Positions 43,153 to 50,987 are shown, counted from the stretch's first letter. The stretch is 64,000 nt of DNA from Clostridiales bacterium (GCA_021202515.1 JAJQCW010000003.1:63943-127942); one strand, 5' to 3'. The notes: generated from the sequence alone by a model not told the origin. Translations and numbers: made by a program.

Positions 43153-43869
43153 TCATGCCTCCCCCATCAGGCGGCGCATGACCTCCTGGTAGGCGTCCTC
43201 CACGTTGCCCATATCCCGGCGGAAGCGGTCCTTGTCCAGCTTCTCGTGGGTGTTCTCGTCCCAAAGACGGCAGGTGTCGGGGCTGATCTCGTCGGCCAGG
43301 ACGATCTGCCCGTCGGCGGTCTTGCCGAACTCGATCTTGAAGTCCACCAGGTCAATGCCGATGCCCTTCAGGTAGGATTTCAGGAAAGCGTTGATTTTAA
43401 AGGTGTAGTCCTTGATGAGGTTCACTTCGTCCCAAGTGACCAGCTTCAGGGCCACGGCGTGGTAGGCGTTGAGCAGGGGGTCGCCCAGGTCGTCGTTCTT
43501 GTAGGAGAACTCGATGGTAGGCTCTTCAAAGACGATGCCCTCCCGCACGCCGTAGTGCTTGGCGAAGGAACCGGCGGAGATGTTGCGGACGATGACCTCC
43601 AGGGGGACGATAGAGACCTTTTTCACAGCGGTTTCACGGTCGGAGAGCTGCTGGATGAAGTGGGTGGGAACGCCCGCCTCGGCCTCCAGCTTCTGCATCA
43701 TAAAGTTGGACATCTTGTTATTGATGACGCCCTTGCCCACGATGGTACCCTTTTTCAGGCCGTTGAACGCGGTGGCGTCGTCCTTATAGTCCACGATGAC
43801 CACGTTGGGGTCATCGGTGGCGAATACCTTTTTGGCCTTGCCTTCGTAGAGCTGTTCCAGTTTTTCCAT
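43153..43869 (-). CDS. purC: Phosphoribosylaminoimidazole-succinocarboxamide synthase
   Basis: 238 residues. SAICAR synthetase: YEGKAKKVFATDDPNVVIV at the N-terminus, IVRNISAGSFAKHYGV, and LADEISPDTCRLWDENTHE near the C-terminus. RBS AAAGGAACG before ATG 43869. It lies between purE and purF in the operon. Confidence 0.97.
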   Translation of the reverse strand: MEKLEQLYEGKAKKVFATDDPNVVIVDYKDDATAFNGLKKGTIVGKGVINNKMSNFMMQKLEAEAGVPTHFIQQLSDRETAVKKVSIVPLEVIVRNISAGSFAKHYGVREGIVFEEPTIEFSYKNDDLGDPLLNAYHAVALKLVTWDEVNLIKDYTFKINAFLKSYLKGIGIDLVDFKIEFGKTADGQIVLADEISPDTCRLWDENTHEKLDKDRFRRDMGNVEDAYQEVMRRLMGEA

Positions 43870-43935
43870 GATGAATCGTTCCTTTCCAAAATCAAAAAGT
43901 GGGATTAGGTTACTGGGATACGCTGCGCTTGGAGT

Positions 43936-44427
43936 TTAAATGCCTTCGGCCTGGAGCTTTGCGTCCTTTTCAGCCACCTGCCGGGCCATCTCCGCCTTGA
44001 AGTCGGCCAGCTTCTGGACCAGGGAGGGCTCCTCCAGGGCCAGCATCTGGGCGGCCAGGATACCGGCGTTGGCTGCGCCGTTGACCCCCACCGTGGCCAC
44101 GGGGATGCCGGAGGGCATTTGCACGATGGAGAGCAGGCTGTCCAGCCCGCCCATCATAGAGGTCTTGATGGGGACGCCAATGACGGGGAGAGTGGTGTAT
44201 GCGGCCAGCACCCCGCCCAGGTGGGCGGCCTTACCTGCCCCGGCGATGATGACGCCGAAGCCCTTTTCGGCGGCGGTGGAGGCGAACTGCTCCGCCGCGG
44301 CGGGGGTGCGGTGGGCGGAGATTACATGTACTTCGTAGGGGATGCCAAACTGTTTCAGCTTGTCCACAGCGTCCTTCATAACAGAAAGATCGCTGTCAGA
44401 CCCCATGATCACAGCAACTTTTTTCAT
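43936..44427 (-). CDS. purE: N5-carboxyaminoimidazole ribonucleotide mutase
   Basis: 163 residues. Class I PurE: VAVIMGSDSDLSVM, the catalytic VISAHRTPAA, IIAGAGKAAHLGGVLAAYTTLPVIGVP (written here in two parts, IIAGAGKAAHLGGVL and AAYTTLPVIGVP) and PVATVGVNGAANAGILA. purK is not nearby. The strong GGAGG eight bases before ATG 44427 marks the start; the frame is open much further upstream (to 45096), but that is leader and glycosyltransferase antisense sequence. First gene of purE-C-F-M-N-DUF1796-purO-AICAR transformylase, downstream of a leader peptide and attenuator. Confidence 0.96.
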   Translation of the reverse strand: MKKVAVIMGSDSDLSVMKDAVDKLKQFGIPYEVHVISAHRTPAAAEQFASTAAEKGFGVIIAGAGKAAHLGGVLAAYTTLPVIGVPIKTSMMGGLDSLLSIVQMPSGIPVATVGVNGAANAGILAAQMLALEEPSLVQKLADFKAEMARQVAEKDAKLQAEGI

Positions 44428-44489
44428 TGAAAAAACCTCCTGAGCGATGTGGTGAGGGGAGCGGACGACAGCACAGTCATTGTCACCGC

Positions 44490-44523
44490 AAAAAAAGCAA
44501 GCAGAGTGGAACATCTGCCTGCT
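44490..44523 (-). terminator. Intrinsic terminator in the purE leader (candidate attenuator)
   Basis: On the minus strand AGCAGGCAGA (plus 44514-44523) pairs with TCTGCTTGCT, with one G-U pair, then TTTTTTT. It lies between the leader peptide stop (44529) and purE (44427), so it would cut transcription before the operon unless disrupted. Confidence 0.8.
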
Positions 44524-44528
44524 TTGGT

Positions 44529-44612
44529 TCATAGGATAGACTGATAGAAGGGAAAGAGGAAACGGCCAGACGCCACGCCGAACATGCGTCCGCTGCGATG
44601 CACCTGCGCCAT
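44529..44612 (-). CDS. Candidate 27-residue leader peptide of the pur operon
   Basis: ATG at 44612 with GGGGAGGG eight bases upstream, 27 codons, TGA at 44529-44531. The peptide begins MAQVHRSGRMFGV and ends ASGRFLFPFYQSIL, an aromatic-rich C-terminus. The terminator hairpin begins 5 nt after the stop codon, the geometry expected if a ribosome stalled near the end of the peptide changed folding of the hairpin. No antiterminator helix was found by eye. It is too short to be called a protein with independent function; its role is inference from position and RBS. Confidence 0.55.
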   Translation of the reverse strand: MAQVHRSGRMFGVASGRFLFPFYQSIL

Positions 44613-44644
44613 AGAACAATCCCTCCCCACCCTTGAATGATGAT

Positions 44645-44673
44645 AGTTTATCCCAAAAACAGTGGCATTTCAA
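44645..44673 (-). promoter_or_regulatory. Promoter of the purE operon
   Basis: Minus strand TTGAAA (44668-44673), 17-bp spacer, TAAACT (44645-44650). The transcript would start near 44638, 26 nt before the leader peptide ATG. No purine riboswitch motif is visible in the leader. The remainder of the gap to 44798 is non-coding. Confidence 0.6.
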
Positions 44674-44798
44674 GGGGAGAGAGGGGTCTTTGTTCAACTT
44701 TGTACGCTTGAACAACCGCCGCCGAAAAAATGGCGGTCTGGTTGAGCGTTTCGCTTGAATGTAAACGAACGGACAGGGGAGAAGGGGAAAGCGGGCTG

Positions 44799-45899
44799 TC
44801 AAAAACCGTTGGCGTCGAACATCTGGGTCAGATAGCGTCCCCGCACTCGCCAGTCGGCGGCGGCGGCGTAGGCGGTGCGCCGCCGGGCGAAGGCGTCGCC
44901 GTCCTCCTCCAGAGCCAGAGTGCAGGCGCTGATAAACTCGATGTCGAAATGGGCGGTGTACACCACGTCGCCGAAGAAAGGCTCGCTGTCCCCGGAGAGC
45001 ATCGTCACAATGGGCTTGCCGGAGGCCAGGTACTGATAAAGCTGCTCCGAGGCCAGGGACGGCGCAGGGTCCCGTTCGTCCAGCAGGGTAAAGCACACGT
45101 CAAATCCCGCCAGATACCGGGGCAGGGAGGGTAGGGACTTCTCCCCCAGGAAAAACACGTTTTTCTGCTTGCGCATGGCCGAATAGCCGGGGTTCTGCCG
45201 GGAAACGGGACCCACAAAGACAAAGCTCCACTCCGGGTGGGCCAGGGCCGCCTGATACGCGGGACCGAGTTGGGTGAAGTCATCCACCCGCCCCAAATAG
45301 CCGAAGATGGGCTGAGGGACGCGGGACAGGTCCGCCGGAGCGGAGGGGTATACGGCGGCGGCCTGGGAGAACAGGGGGTAATCCACCCCGTTGGGCAGCA
45401 GGGCCACGTTGTCGCTGTATTGGCTCAGTCGGTCCTGTAGCTGCTCCGAGGCGGCAAAGACCACGTCTGCCTCTCCAGCCAATGTCGCCTCCCACTCCGG
45501 GGGGAGATGAGGCCAGTCCCGGTCACAGTCATAGAGCAACCCGCCGCACTCCGGCAGCAAGTAGGCCAGCTCCACCTGGTCGGGGCAGCGGAGCCACAGC
45601 ACCGAGCGGTCAAAGCCCTGCTCCTCCATGCACTGCCGGATGAAGGCGGCGTTTTGTCGGCTCCGCCGGGCGATGCGGGAAGGGGCCTCCTCGTTGGCGG
45701 GGACACTGGCGGGCAGAGTGAAGGCCAGCACCTGCTCCGCCACCCTGCCGCCCTCTCTGGGGCGGCGCAGGCTGGAAAAGCGGGACTGGGCAGGCTCAAA
45801 AAACAGCACCTCCGCCTGGGGGAGCCAGCGAACCAGATTCCCGATCCGGTTCGGCCCCTCGCACCAGGGGAGATGGGAGACGCAGATGATTTGAGCCAT
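44799..45899 (-). CDS. Glycosyltransferase (GT4-like)
   Basis: 366 residues. Rossmann-type GT-B architecture: ICVSHLPWCEGPNRIGNLVRW at the N-terminus (ICVSHLPWCEGPNRIGN), an acceptor-side GGLLYDCDRDWPHL, the linker VALLPNGVDYPLFSQ typical of GT4, and the donor-side IFGYLGRVDDF, SFVFVGPVSR and YLASGKPIVTM with a preceding glutamate (EQLYQYLASGKPIV). Donor and acceptor sugars are unknown. Start ATG 45899, GCGAGGTG upstream; the frame extends upstream to 45983 without conserved sequence. Not part of an obvious polysaccharide cluster. Confidence 0.8.
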   Translation of the reverse strand: MAQIICVSHLPWCEGPNRIGNLVRWLPQAEVLFFEPAQSRFSSLRRPREGGRVAEQVLAFTLPASVPANEEAPSRIARRSRQNAAFIRQCMEEQGFDRSVLWLRCPDQVELAYLLPECGGLLYDCDRDWPHLPPEWEATLAGEADVVFAASEQLQDRLSQYSDNVALLPNGVDYPLFSQAAAVYPSAPADLSRVPQPIFGYLGRVDDFTQLGPAYQAALAHPEWSFVFVGPVSRQNPGYSAMRKQKNVFFLGEKSLPSLPRYLAGFDVCFTLLDERDPAPSLASEQLYQYLASGKPIVTMLSGDSEPFFGDVVYTAHFDIEFISACTLALEEDGDAFARRRTAYAAAADWRVRGRYLTQMFDANGF

Positions 45900-46012
45900 A
45901 GGACAGCACCTCGCAATGCAGGTAAATTTTTTGTAAACGAAAATCAAATTAGAATAGACAGGGGGCCTCCCCTGTTGTATCATGACAGCAGTTGTTTTGC
46001 AGGAGGTCGTGT

Positions 46013-46594
46013 ATGTTCGCTTTGTTTCAACAGTTGGACGGGGGAGTTCTGCTCTTTTTGCAGGAGCATGTGCGCTGCGCCCCGCTGTCTCTGTTTTTAA
46101 TCCCGCTGACCATCTTCGGCGGCTGCGGGACCATGTGGATCATCCTCTCGGTGCTGCTCCTGTTCCGGCCCGATACCCGCAAGGCGGGGTGGATGGCGCT
46201 GCTGTCCCTGCTGCTGTGCTACATCTTCAACGACCTGATTTTAAAGGAGCTGGTGCAGCGGTCCCGGCCCTTCTGGGTCATCCCGGAGCTGACCACCCTG
46301 GTGGCGGAGCCAACCTCGTACTCCTTCCCGTCGGGCCATGCCTGCTCCTCCTTTGCGGCGGCCCACACCTATTGGATGGGCCTGAGAGAGAAACGGTTCC
46401 GGTGGCTGCGGTGGGTGACAATGGCGCTGGCGGCGCTGATGGCCTTCTCCCGGCTCTATGTAGGGGTCCACTACCCCACAGATGTGCTGGCCGGGTGCCT
46501 GGTGGGTTTCGTGGGCAGCGGTATCATTTGGAAGCTGCTCAACCGCCGATACGATGCGATAGAATCGCATATTTTAAGCAGAAAGGCAAACTAA
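46013..46594 (+). CDS. PAP2-family membrane phosphatase
   Basis: 193 residues with five or six membrane helices. The three phosphatase motifs are complete: KELVQRSRPF (KxxxxxxRP), SFPSGHACS (PSGH), and SRLYVGVHYPTDVLAG (SRxxxxxHxxxD). It could dephosphorylate undecaprenyl diphosphate or phosphatidic/phosphatidylglycerol phosphate. AGGAGG precedes ATG 46013. Its stop overlaps the convergent lyxose isomerase gene by 4 nt. Confidence 0.88.
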   Translation: MFALFQQLDGGVLLFLQEHVRCAPLSLFLIPLTIFGGCGTMWIILSVLLLFRPDTRKAGWMALLSLLLCYIFNDLILKELVQRSRPFWVIPELTTLVAEPTSYSFPSGHACSSFAAAHTYWMGLREKRFRWLRWVTMALAALMAFSRLYVGVHYPTDVLAGCLVGFVGSGIIWKLLNRRYDAIESHILSRKAN

Positions 46595-47277
46595 GGAGCT
46601 GGCGGGTATTCGCTGCACAGCAACCGGTAAGGCGGCTCGTCCTCCTCGATGGTGGGGAACCGTCCAACAGGTGGGTTGAAGCGGTTGTCGGTGTTGTCGT
46701 CGTTGCACTGGCTGACCTCGCCCAGCAGCACTGGCCCCGTCCCCGGTTCCACGGTGAAGTCGTGGTACAGCCGCTGCTGAATGTGGATGCTCTCGCCGGG
46801 TGTCAGCTTGATTTGCGTCCCGGCGGGGACGGTGAACGTCCGTCCGTCACAGTGGACTGTCACCGGGCTGTGGTAGTCGATTTCCTCGTCGGGGAGGGAG
46901 TTATACACCCGAATGAGGACGTTGCCGCCGCCTCGGTTGATGATGTCCTCGGTCTTGTACCAGTGGAAGTGGTTCGGGGAATACTGTCCCTCCTTCAGAT
47001 AGAGCAGCTTTTCCGCGTAGACCTTGGGGTAACGCTCCGGCATGGAGCGGTTGCCGTTGCGGATGGTGATGAGGGAGAAGCCGATTTTGTCGAAGTCGCC
47101 GCTGCCGTAGTCGGTGATATCCCAGCCCAGCATACAGTCCCGGACTTCGTCGTACTCGTGGCCCTTTTCCAACCACTCCTCCGGGGTGAAGTGGCAGAAG
47201 GGCGGCAGGTAGCAGTGCTCCCGCGCACACATGGCCTCCATCTCCCGGAGGGCCAGGTTGATTTCGCTGCGTTTCAT
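46591..47277 (-). CDS. D-lyxose/D-mannose-type cupin sugar isomerase
   Basis: 228 residues. Cupin metal site: YSPNHFHWYKTEDIINRGGG with His-x-His and Glu, later a histidine in IQQRLYHDF. The overall pattern, beginning KRSEINLALREMEAMC, is that of D-lyxose ketol-isomerase (EC 5.3.1.15) proteins, which interconvert D-lyxose and D-xylulose, also D-mannose and D-fructose. No sugar operon around it: the next genes are a DUF1292 protein and yqgF. Confidence 0.85.
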   Translation of the reverse strand: MKRSEINLALREMEAMCAREHCYLPPFCHFTPEEWLEKGHEYDEVRDCMLGWDITDYGSGDFDKIGFSLITIRNGNRSMPERYPKVYAEKLLYLKEGQYSPNHFHWYKTEDIINRGGGNVLIRVYNSLPDEEIDYHSPVTVHCDGRTFTVPAGTQIKLTPGESIHIQQRLYHDFTVEPGTGPVLLGEVSQCNDDNTDNRFNPPVGRFPTIEEDEPPYRLLCSEYPPAP

Positions 47278-47288
47278 CGGTTTACTCC

Positions 47289-47588
47289 TTACAGCTCGAA
47301 GCTGGCCCCGCCGAAGTCGAAGGCGTCCAGGTTTTTGATTTGGAACAGGTCAAAGACCGCCTGCTCCAGGTCCTCGTCGTTGACCGGGGCGTAGCACTCC
47401 GCCTTCTGGTCGTCCTTTCCCACCAGCCGGAGGATGGCCACATCTCCCTCGTGGTCGTCGGCGGGCAGGAAGATGCCGAACGCCTCCCGGTTGTACTCCA
47501 CCATGTCCAGCAGCTCATAGGTCTGCACGTTGCCCATCGGGTCCTCCAGGTTCAACAGGACTCGGTTGTTGTTTGTATCCAGCATCAT
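47289..47588 (-). CDS. DUF1292 domain protein
   Basis: 99 residues. Acidic small protein with VLLNLEDPMGNVQTYELLDMVEYN, cut here as VLLNLEDPMGNVQTYELLD, then FGIFLPADDHEGDVAILRLV, the DUF1292 (YrzB) pattern. The family is regularly encoded beside yqgF in Firmicutes, as here with a 4-nt overlap. Function unknown. GGGAGG upstream of the ATG at 47588. Confidence 0.85.
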   Translation of the reverse strand: MMLDTNNNRVLLNLEDPMGNVQTYELLDMVEYNREAFGIFLPADDHEGDVAILRLVGKDDQKAECYAPVNDEDLEQAVFDLFQIKNLDAFDFGGASFEL

Positions 47589-48025
47589 AATTGGGTTTCC
47601 TCCCGTTCTCTCTGGTTGCGCTTGTGCCCCAGGTAGCCTTCTAAAATCAGTGTGGCCGCCACCGCGTCCACCGTCTGCTTCCGCTTTTTGCCCCGCCGTC
47701 CGTTTTCCGACAAAATGCGGTGGGCGTCCACGGTGGTCAGCCGTTCGTCCCACAGGGTCAGAGGTAGGCCCGTCCGCTCCCGCAAGATGGCCGCCAGCGC
47801 CTCGCTTTTGGCGGCGCGCTCTCCAAGGGTATCGTTCATGTTTTTGGGGTAGCCCAACACCAACTCGTCCACCTGATGCTCCGAGACGAGGTTCAGCAGT
47901 TGCTCCACTACCACCTCCTGCTTTCGGCTGGAGATGACGGTGGTGTACCCGGCCAGCAGCCCTGTGGGGTCGGAAACGGCGACCCCCGTTCGGGCGTCCC
48001 CGTAGTCAATGGCCATAACGCGCAT
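47585..48025 (-). CDS. yqgF: Putative Holliday junction resolvase / pre-16S rRNA nuclease YqgF
   Basis: 146 residues. RNase H-like fold with MAIDYGDARTGVAVSDPTG (first catalytic Asp), ELVLGYPKNMND with a conserved Glu, and LWDERLTTVDAHRIL with the second acidic pair. The family (RuvX/YqgF) matures the 16S rRNA 5' end in E. coli and is called a resolvase by homology. Its start has GGAGGG upstream; promoter at 48060-48089. Confidence 0.94.
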   Translation of the reverse strand: MRVMAIDYGDARTGVAVSDPTGLLAGYTTVISSRKQEVVVEQLLNLVSEHQVDELVLGYPKNMNDTLGERAAKSEALAAILRERTGLPLTLWDERLTTVDAHRILSENGRRGKKRKQTVDAVAATLILEGYLGHKRNQREREETQL

Positions 48026-48059
48026 GGGCGTTCCCTCCTGTTTTCGTGTTCTGCGTACT

Positions 48060-48089
48060 ATTGTACCATTCCTGTTGCCGGTTTGTCTA
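48060..48089 (-). promoter_or_regulatory. Promoter of yqgF-DUF1292-lyxose isomerase
   Basis: Minus strand TAGACA (48084-48089), 18-bp spacer, TACAAT (48060-48065), about 35 nt upstream of yqgF. Confidence 0.55.
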
Positions 48090-48163
48090 CCTGAAAATGC
48101 CGTTTCGTTCGGACAGCTTCGGTGTAACGCGGCAATTACCCACTAACCTACTTGTAAAACCAA

Positions 48164-48192
48164 TTGACAAAACGCGGAAAACCGCCTATAAT
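48164..48192 (+). promoter_or_regulatory. Perfect-consensus promoter of the serine acetyltransferase gene
   Basis: TTGACA (48164-48169), 17-bp spacer, TATAAT (48187-48192). The spacer includes the palindrome GCGGAAAACCGC, a possible operator. Confidence 0.85.
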
Positions 48193-48264
48193 CGTAACAA
48201 CAGCAAAGAACACGGGAAGGGGAGCCGCGTGACGGCTCCTTTCCGTTCAGGGGAGGTCGTTCCT

Positions 48265-49209
48265 ATGTCCACGGATATGGAGTCCAAAATCAAAGGCATT
48301 GTGGACTATATCGTGGCCGACGCGGAGAGTGAGCATCGGCTGAAAAATCTGTCCATCCACTTGCAGCCCGACAAGCGCGTCATCATCGGGATTCTGGAGA
48401 AGCTGCAAATCATCCTCTTTCCCGCCCACTTCGGCAGCAAAAAGGTCAGCGAGTTCGCCGTCAAATACGAGCTGGGCGGGCTGGTGGAGGAGGTTTACAC
48501 CGACCTGACCGACCAGATCACCCTGGCCCTGCTCCATAGCGAGGAATACGCCGACCTGCCCAAGCGGGAGCGCAAGCAGGTGGCCGCAGGGCTGGCGGAG
48601 CAGTTTTTGGACACTTTGCCCCGGCTGCGGGACTACCTGAAAATGGACATTCAGGCGGGCTTCGAGGGAGACCCCGCCGCCTTCAACACCGACGAGATCA
48701 TTTTCTCCTACCCCGGCTTCTACGCCATCATGGTGAACCGGCTGGCCCACGAGCTGCACCTGCTGCAAGTGCCGCTGATCCCCCGCATCATGACCGAACA
48801 CGCCCACAGCCAGACCGGTATCGACATCCACCCCGGCGCCACCATCGGGCGGTACTTCTTCATCGACCACGGCACCGGCGTGGTCATCGGGGAGACCACC
48901 ACCATCGGTGACCGGGTGAAGATTTACCAGGGCGTCACCTTGGGTGGCCTGTCCACCAGGGCAGGGCAGGGCTTGCGCAACGTCAAGCGTCACCCCACCA
49001 TCGAGGACGACGTGACCATCTACTCCAACGCCTCCATTTTGGGAGGTGAGACGGTCATTGGCAAGGGCTGCGTCATCGGCGGCAACGCCTTTATCACACA
49101 ATCCGTCCCGCCCCATACGCGGGTCAGCATCCGCACCCCGGAGCTGCTGTATAAGCCCGATGAGTTCTGTGTCACCGACCAGAGCGAGTATTGGACCTAC
49201 GAAATTTAA
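48265..49209 (+). CDS. epsC: Serine O-acetyltransferase (EpsC/CysE-like)
   Basis: 314 residues. The C-terminal half is a left-handed beta helix of hexapeptide repeats (IDIHPGATIGRYFFIDHGTG, VVIGETTTIGDRVKIYQGVT) with the catalytic His in DHGTG and the CysE signature. It makes O-acetylserine for cysteine synthesis. An N-terminal helical domain of about 190 residues precedes it, longer than in short CysE, as in the longer clostridial form. ATG 48265 with GGGGAGGTCG upstream; the open frame upstream to 48046 includes the promoter. Confidence 0.9.
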   Translation: MSTDMESKIKGIVDYIVADAESEHRLKNLSIHLQPDKRVIIGILEKLQIILFPAHFGSKKVSEFAVKYELGGLVEEVYTDLTDQITLALLHSEEYADLPKRERKQVAAGLAEQFLDTLPRLRDYLKMDIQAGFEGDPAAFNTDEIIFSYPGFYAIMVNRLAHELHLLQVPLIPRIMTEHAHSQTGIDIHPGATIGRYFFIDHGTGVVIGETTTIGDRVKIYQGVTLGGLSTRAGQGLRNVKRHPTIEDDVTIYSNASILGGETVIGKGCVIGGNAFITQSVPPHTRVSIRTPELLYKPDEFCVTDQSEYWTYEI

Positions 49210-49224
49210 AACGTTTATAACGAG

Positions 49225-49269
49225 AAAACGAGCTATCCCAGGTATTTTCACCTGAAATAGCTCGTTTTT
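49225..49269. terminator. Bidirectional terminator between epsC and hypB
   Basis: AAAACGAGCTAT (49225-49236) pairs with ATAGCTCGTTTT (49257-49268); an inner CAGGT/ACCTG stem continues it. T-tracts on both strands. Confidence 0.9.
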
Positions 49270-49285
49270 GATTTGTAAATTACAT

Positions 49286-49948
49286 TTACCGGTTCCCCAG
49301 CTTTTCCTCCACCTTGCCCGTCAGCCAGGCCACGAACGGCTCCATGCCCTCGCCGGTGCGGGAGGACACCGGGAACACCTGGACGTTGGGGTTCACGCCC
49401 TTGGCGTTGTTCGTCACCCGCTGGGGGTCGAAGTCGAAGTAGGGGAGCATATCATACTTGTGAAGCACCAGGCCGTCGCAGGTGGCGAACATCAGGGGGT
49501 ATTTCTCCACCTTGTCGTCCCCCTCCGGGATGGACAGCACCGCCACCCGGAAGTCCTCACCGATGTTGAACTCGGCGGGGCAGACCAGATTGCCGATATT
49601 CTCCACAAAAATCACGTCCAAATCGCCCAGCTCAAACAGGGGCAGGATGTTCTGGATGGACATGGCCTCGATGTGGCAGGCCCCCTGGGTCTGGAGCTGG
49701 ACGCAGGGAACGCCCATGCCCTGCATGGTCTCCGCGTCGATCTGCCCGGCGATGTCGCCCTCGATGACGCCCACCCGGTAGCGGGGGGACAGCGCCCGGA
49801 TGAGGCCCATGATCAGATTGGTTTTCCCCGCGCCGGGGGACCCCATCACATTGACCAGACAGACCTGTTTCTGGGACAGCAGGTCCTTGACCGCCTGGCT
49901 GACATCCTCGTTCCACTCCATGACCTGTTTGACGACCTTGATTTCCAT
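49286..49948 (-). CDS. hypB: Hydrogenase nickel incorporation protein HypB
   Basis: 220 residues. SIMIBI GTPase that delivers nickel to NiFe hydrogenase: P-loop VMGSPGAGKTNLI (about residue 35), GVIEGDIAGQIDAE, and VENIGNLVCPAEF carrying the metal Cys of the G-domain, and CDGLVLHKYDMLPYFDFD near the C-terminus. The histidine-rich N-terminus of some HypB proteins is absent. No hydrogenase or other hyp gene is adjacent, so the partner is elsewhere or this copy serves another nickel enzyme. Confidence 0.9.
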   Translation of the reverse strand: MEIKVVKQVMEWNEDVSQAVKDLLSQKQVCLVNVMGSPGAGKTNLIMGLIRALSPRYRVGVIEGDIAGQIDAETMQGMGVPCVQLQTQGACHIEAMSIQNILPLFELGDLDVIFVENIGNLVCPAEFNIGEDFRVAVLSIPEGDDKVEKYPLMFATCDGLVLHKYDMLPYFDFDPQRVTNNAKGVNPNVQVFPVSSRTGEGMEPFVAWLTGKVEEKLGNR

Positions 49949-50050
49949 TGTTCCGCCTCCATGGGGTCCCGTAGGACCACTCGTTCAAATTCAAGCTATT
50001 ATACCATCGGAAAAAGGAAAACACAAGACGTTTTCAAAGTATTTTGTCTG

Positions 50051-50578
50051 TCAACAGGTCAAGTGTACCCACGCATCCGCCAGACTTGGGTCGTTGAACA
50101 ACGTCCCTCTGGGCGGAGTCAGGGTGAAAGCCAGCAACATGCCAATGGCCAGAATGTACAATCCCACCAGCAGGGAGAGACTGCTCCGGGGGACGGGCAG
50201 CCGCCGCCGCAGGGGGAAATAGGCGGCGATGGACAACACGAATAGCAGTAAATCCACCGCCAGCAGCCGTCCGCCCAGCACCACATGATAGCTCCACGCC
50301 ACGATGAGCATCCCCCCGCAGCACAGCAGAATGGCGGTCAGGCCGCCGCTACGCCGCTCTTTGGAGTAAAACGCGAACTCCACCAGCAGCAGGGGCCAGA
50401 AAATGAGCTTGACGTGTTCCCAGATGCTCTCGTTCACCGGGGAGAGAAACTCCGTCAAAATGCTGGGCCAGAGGCCAAACAGTCCGTGTAACCCTATCCC
50501 AAGCGCCAGCGCCGTCCCAAAAGGCGGCAGACAGCGTTTGAGTTCTGCAACGGGGCTCTGTTTCTTGATTTGTTCCAT
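50051..50578 (-). CDS. Multipass membrane protein, DUF6512-like
   Basis: 175 residues with five or six hydrophobic helices. The sequence LSPVNESIWEHVKLIFWPLLL near the second helix (here split as LSPVNESIWEHVKLIF and WPLLL) is the recognisable pattern of DUF6512, membrane proteins of unknown function in clostridia. No charged catalytic motif. The ATG at 50578 follows GGGAGGCG; the frame reaches 50617 without conserved sequence. Transcript context: isolated gene. Confidence 0.65.
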   Translation of the reverse strand: MEQIKKQSPVAELKRCLPPFGTALALGIGLHGLFGLWPSILTEFLSPVNESIWEHVKLIFWPLLLVEFAFYSKERRSGGLTAILLCCGGMLIVAWSYHVVLGGRLLAVDLLLFVLSIAAYFPLRRRLPVPRSSLSLLVGLYILAIGMLLAFTLTPPRGTLFNDPSLADAWVHLTC

Positions 50579-50651
50579 AGCACGCCTCCCTCTGTTCGTC
50601 TGGGATACACTATGCAATAAAACAGGAAATAGACCGGCCTGACGGCAGAAA

Positions 50652-50690
50652 ACGAGGCCCGGAACCCCGAAAGGCGCCGGACCTCGTCTG
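50652..50690. terminator. Terminator in the DUF6512-to-GH79 gap
   Basis: ACGAGGCCCGG (50652-50662) pairs with CCGGACCTCGT (50677-50687), one mismatch. On the minus strand it is followed by TTTTC, so it can stop transcription coming from the GH79 gene through the repeat. Confidence 0.7.
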
Positions 50691-50703
50691 TTTTAATGAT
50701 TGG

Positions 50704-50948
50704 TTATCCCTTTGAATCAGCCGCGTGTCTAGTGGCTAATGGTTAGCAGCTAAAAAGAGAAGTTTTCACTGAAAATTACTCATCTATAGGACAAAACCAG
50801 CAACAATCGATAAGAACCCTCCCCTCTTGCCTCCCCTGAAAGGGGAGGAGGGCCGCCGCCGCAGGCGGTGGCGCAGGGAGAAGCGCAGCTTCGGAAGTGC
50901 CGCTTGACGGCGGAGGGGTTTCTGGCTCACGCAGAGTAAAGGGACAAT
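50704..50948. repeat. Intergenic repeat family, copy C (about 245 bp)
   Basis: Left end GGTTATCCCTTTGAATCAG, right end AAAGGGACAATC (its inverse complement GATTGTCCCTTT matches the left end). It contains TCTAGTGGCTAATGGTTAG, CCTCTTGCCTCCCCTGAAAG, a GCCGCCGCCGCAGGCGGTGG hairpin and GGAAGTGCCGCTTGACGGCG. The module order differs slightly from copy A: the hairpin precedes the GTGCCGC module. No coding sequence. Confidence 0.8.
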
Positions 50949-50987
50949 CAGATTGATTATTACTGTACTTCGTGTCAACCAAGGTCC

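Noticed and set aside
44428..44640. Purine riboswitch upstream of purE
   Set aside because: No three-way-junction core with the conserved pyrimidine and loop motifs is present on the minus strand.
43936..45096. A 386-codon frame fusing purE to upstream sequence
   Set aside because: PurE is normally about 160 residues, GGAGG precedes the ATG at 44427, and the extension contains promoter, leader peptide and terminator sequence in another frame.
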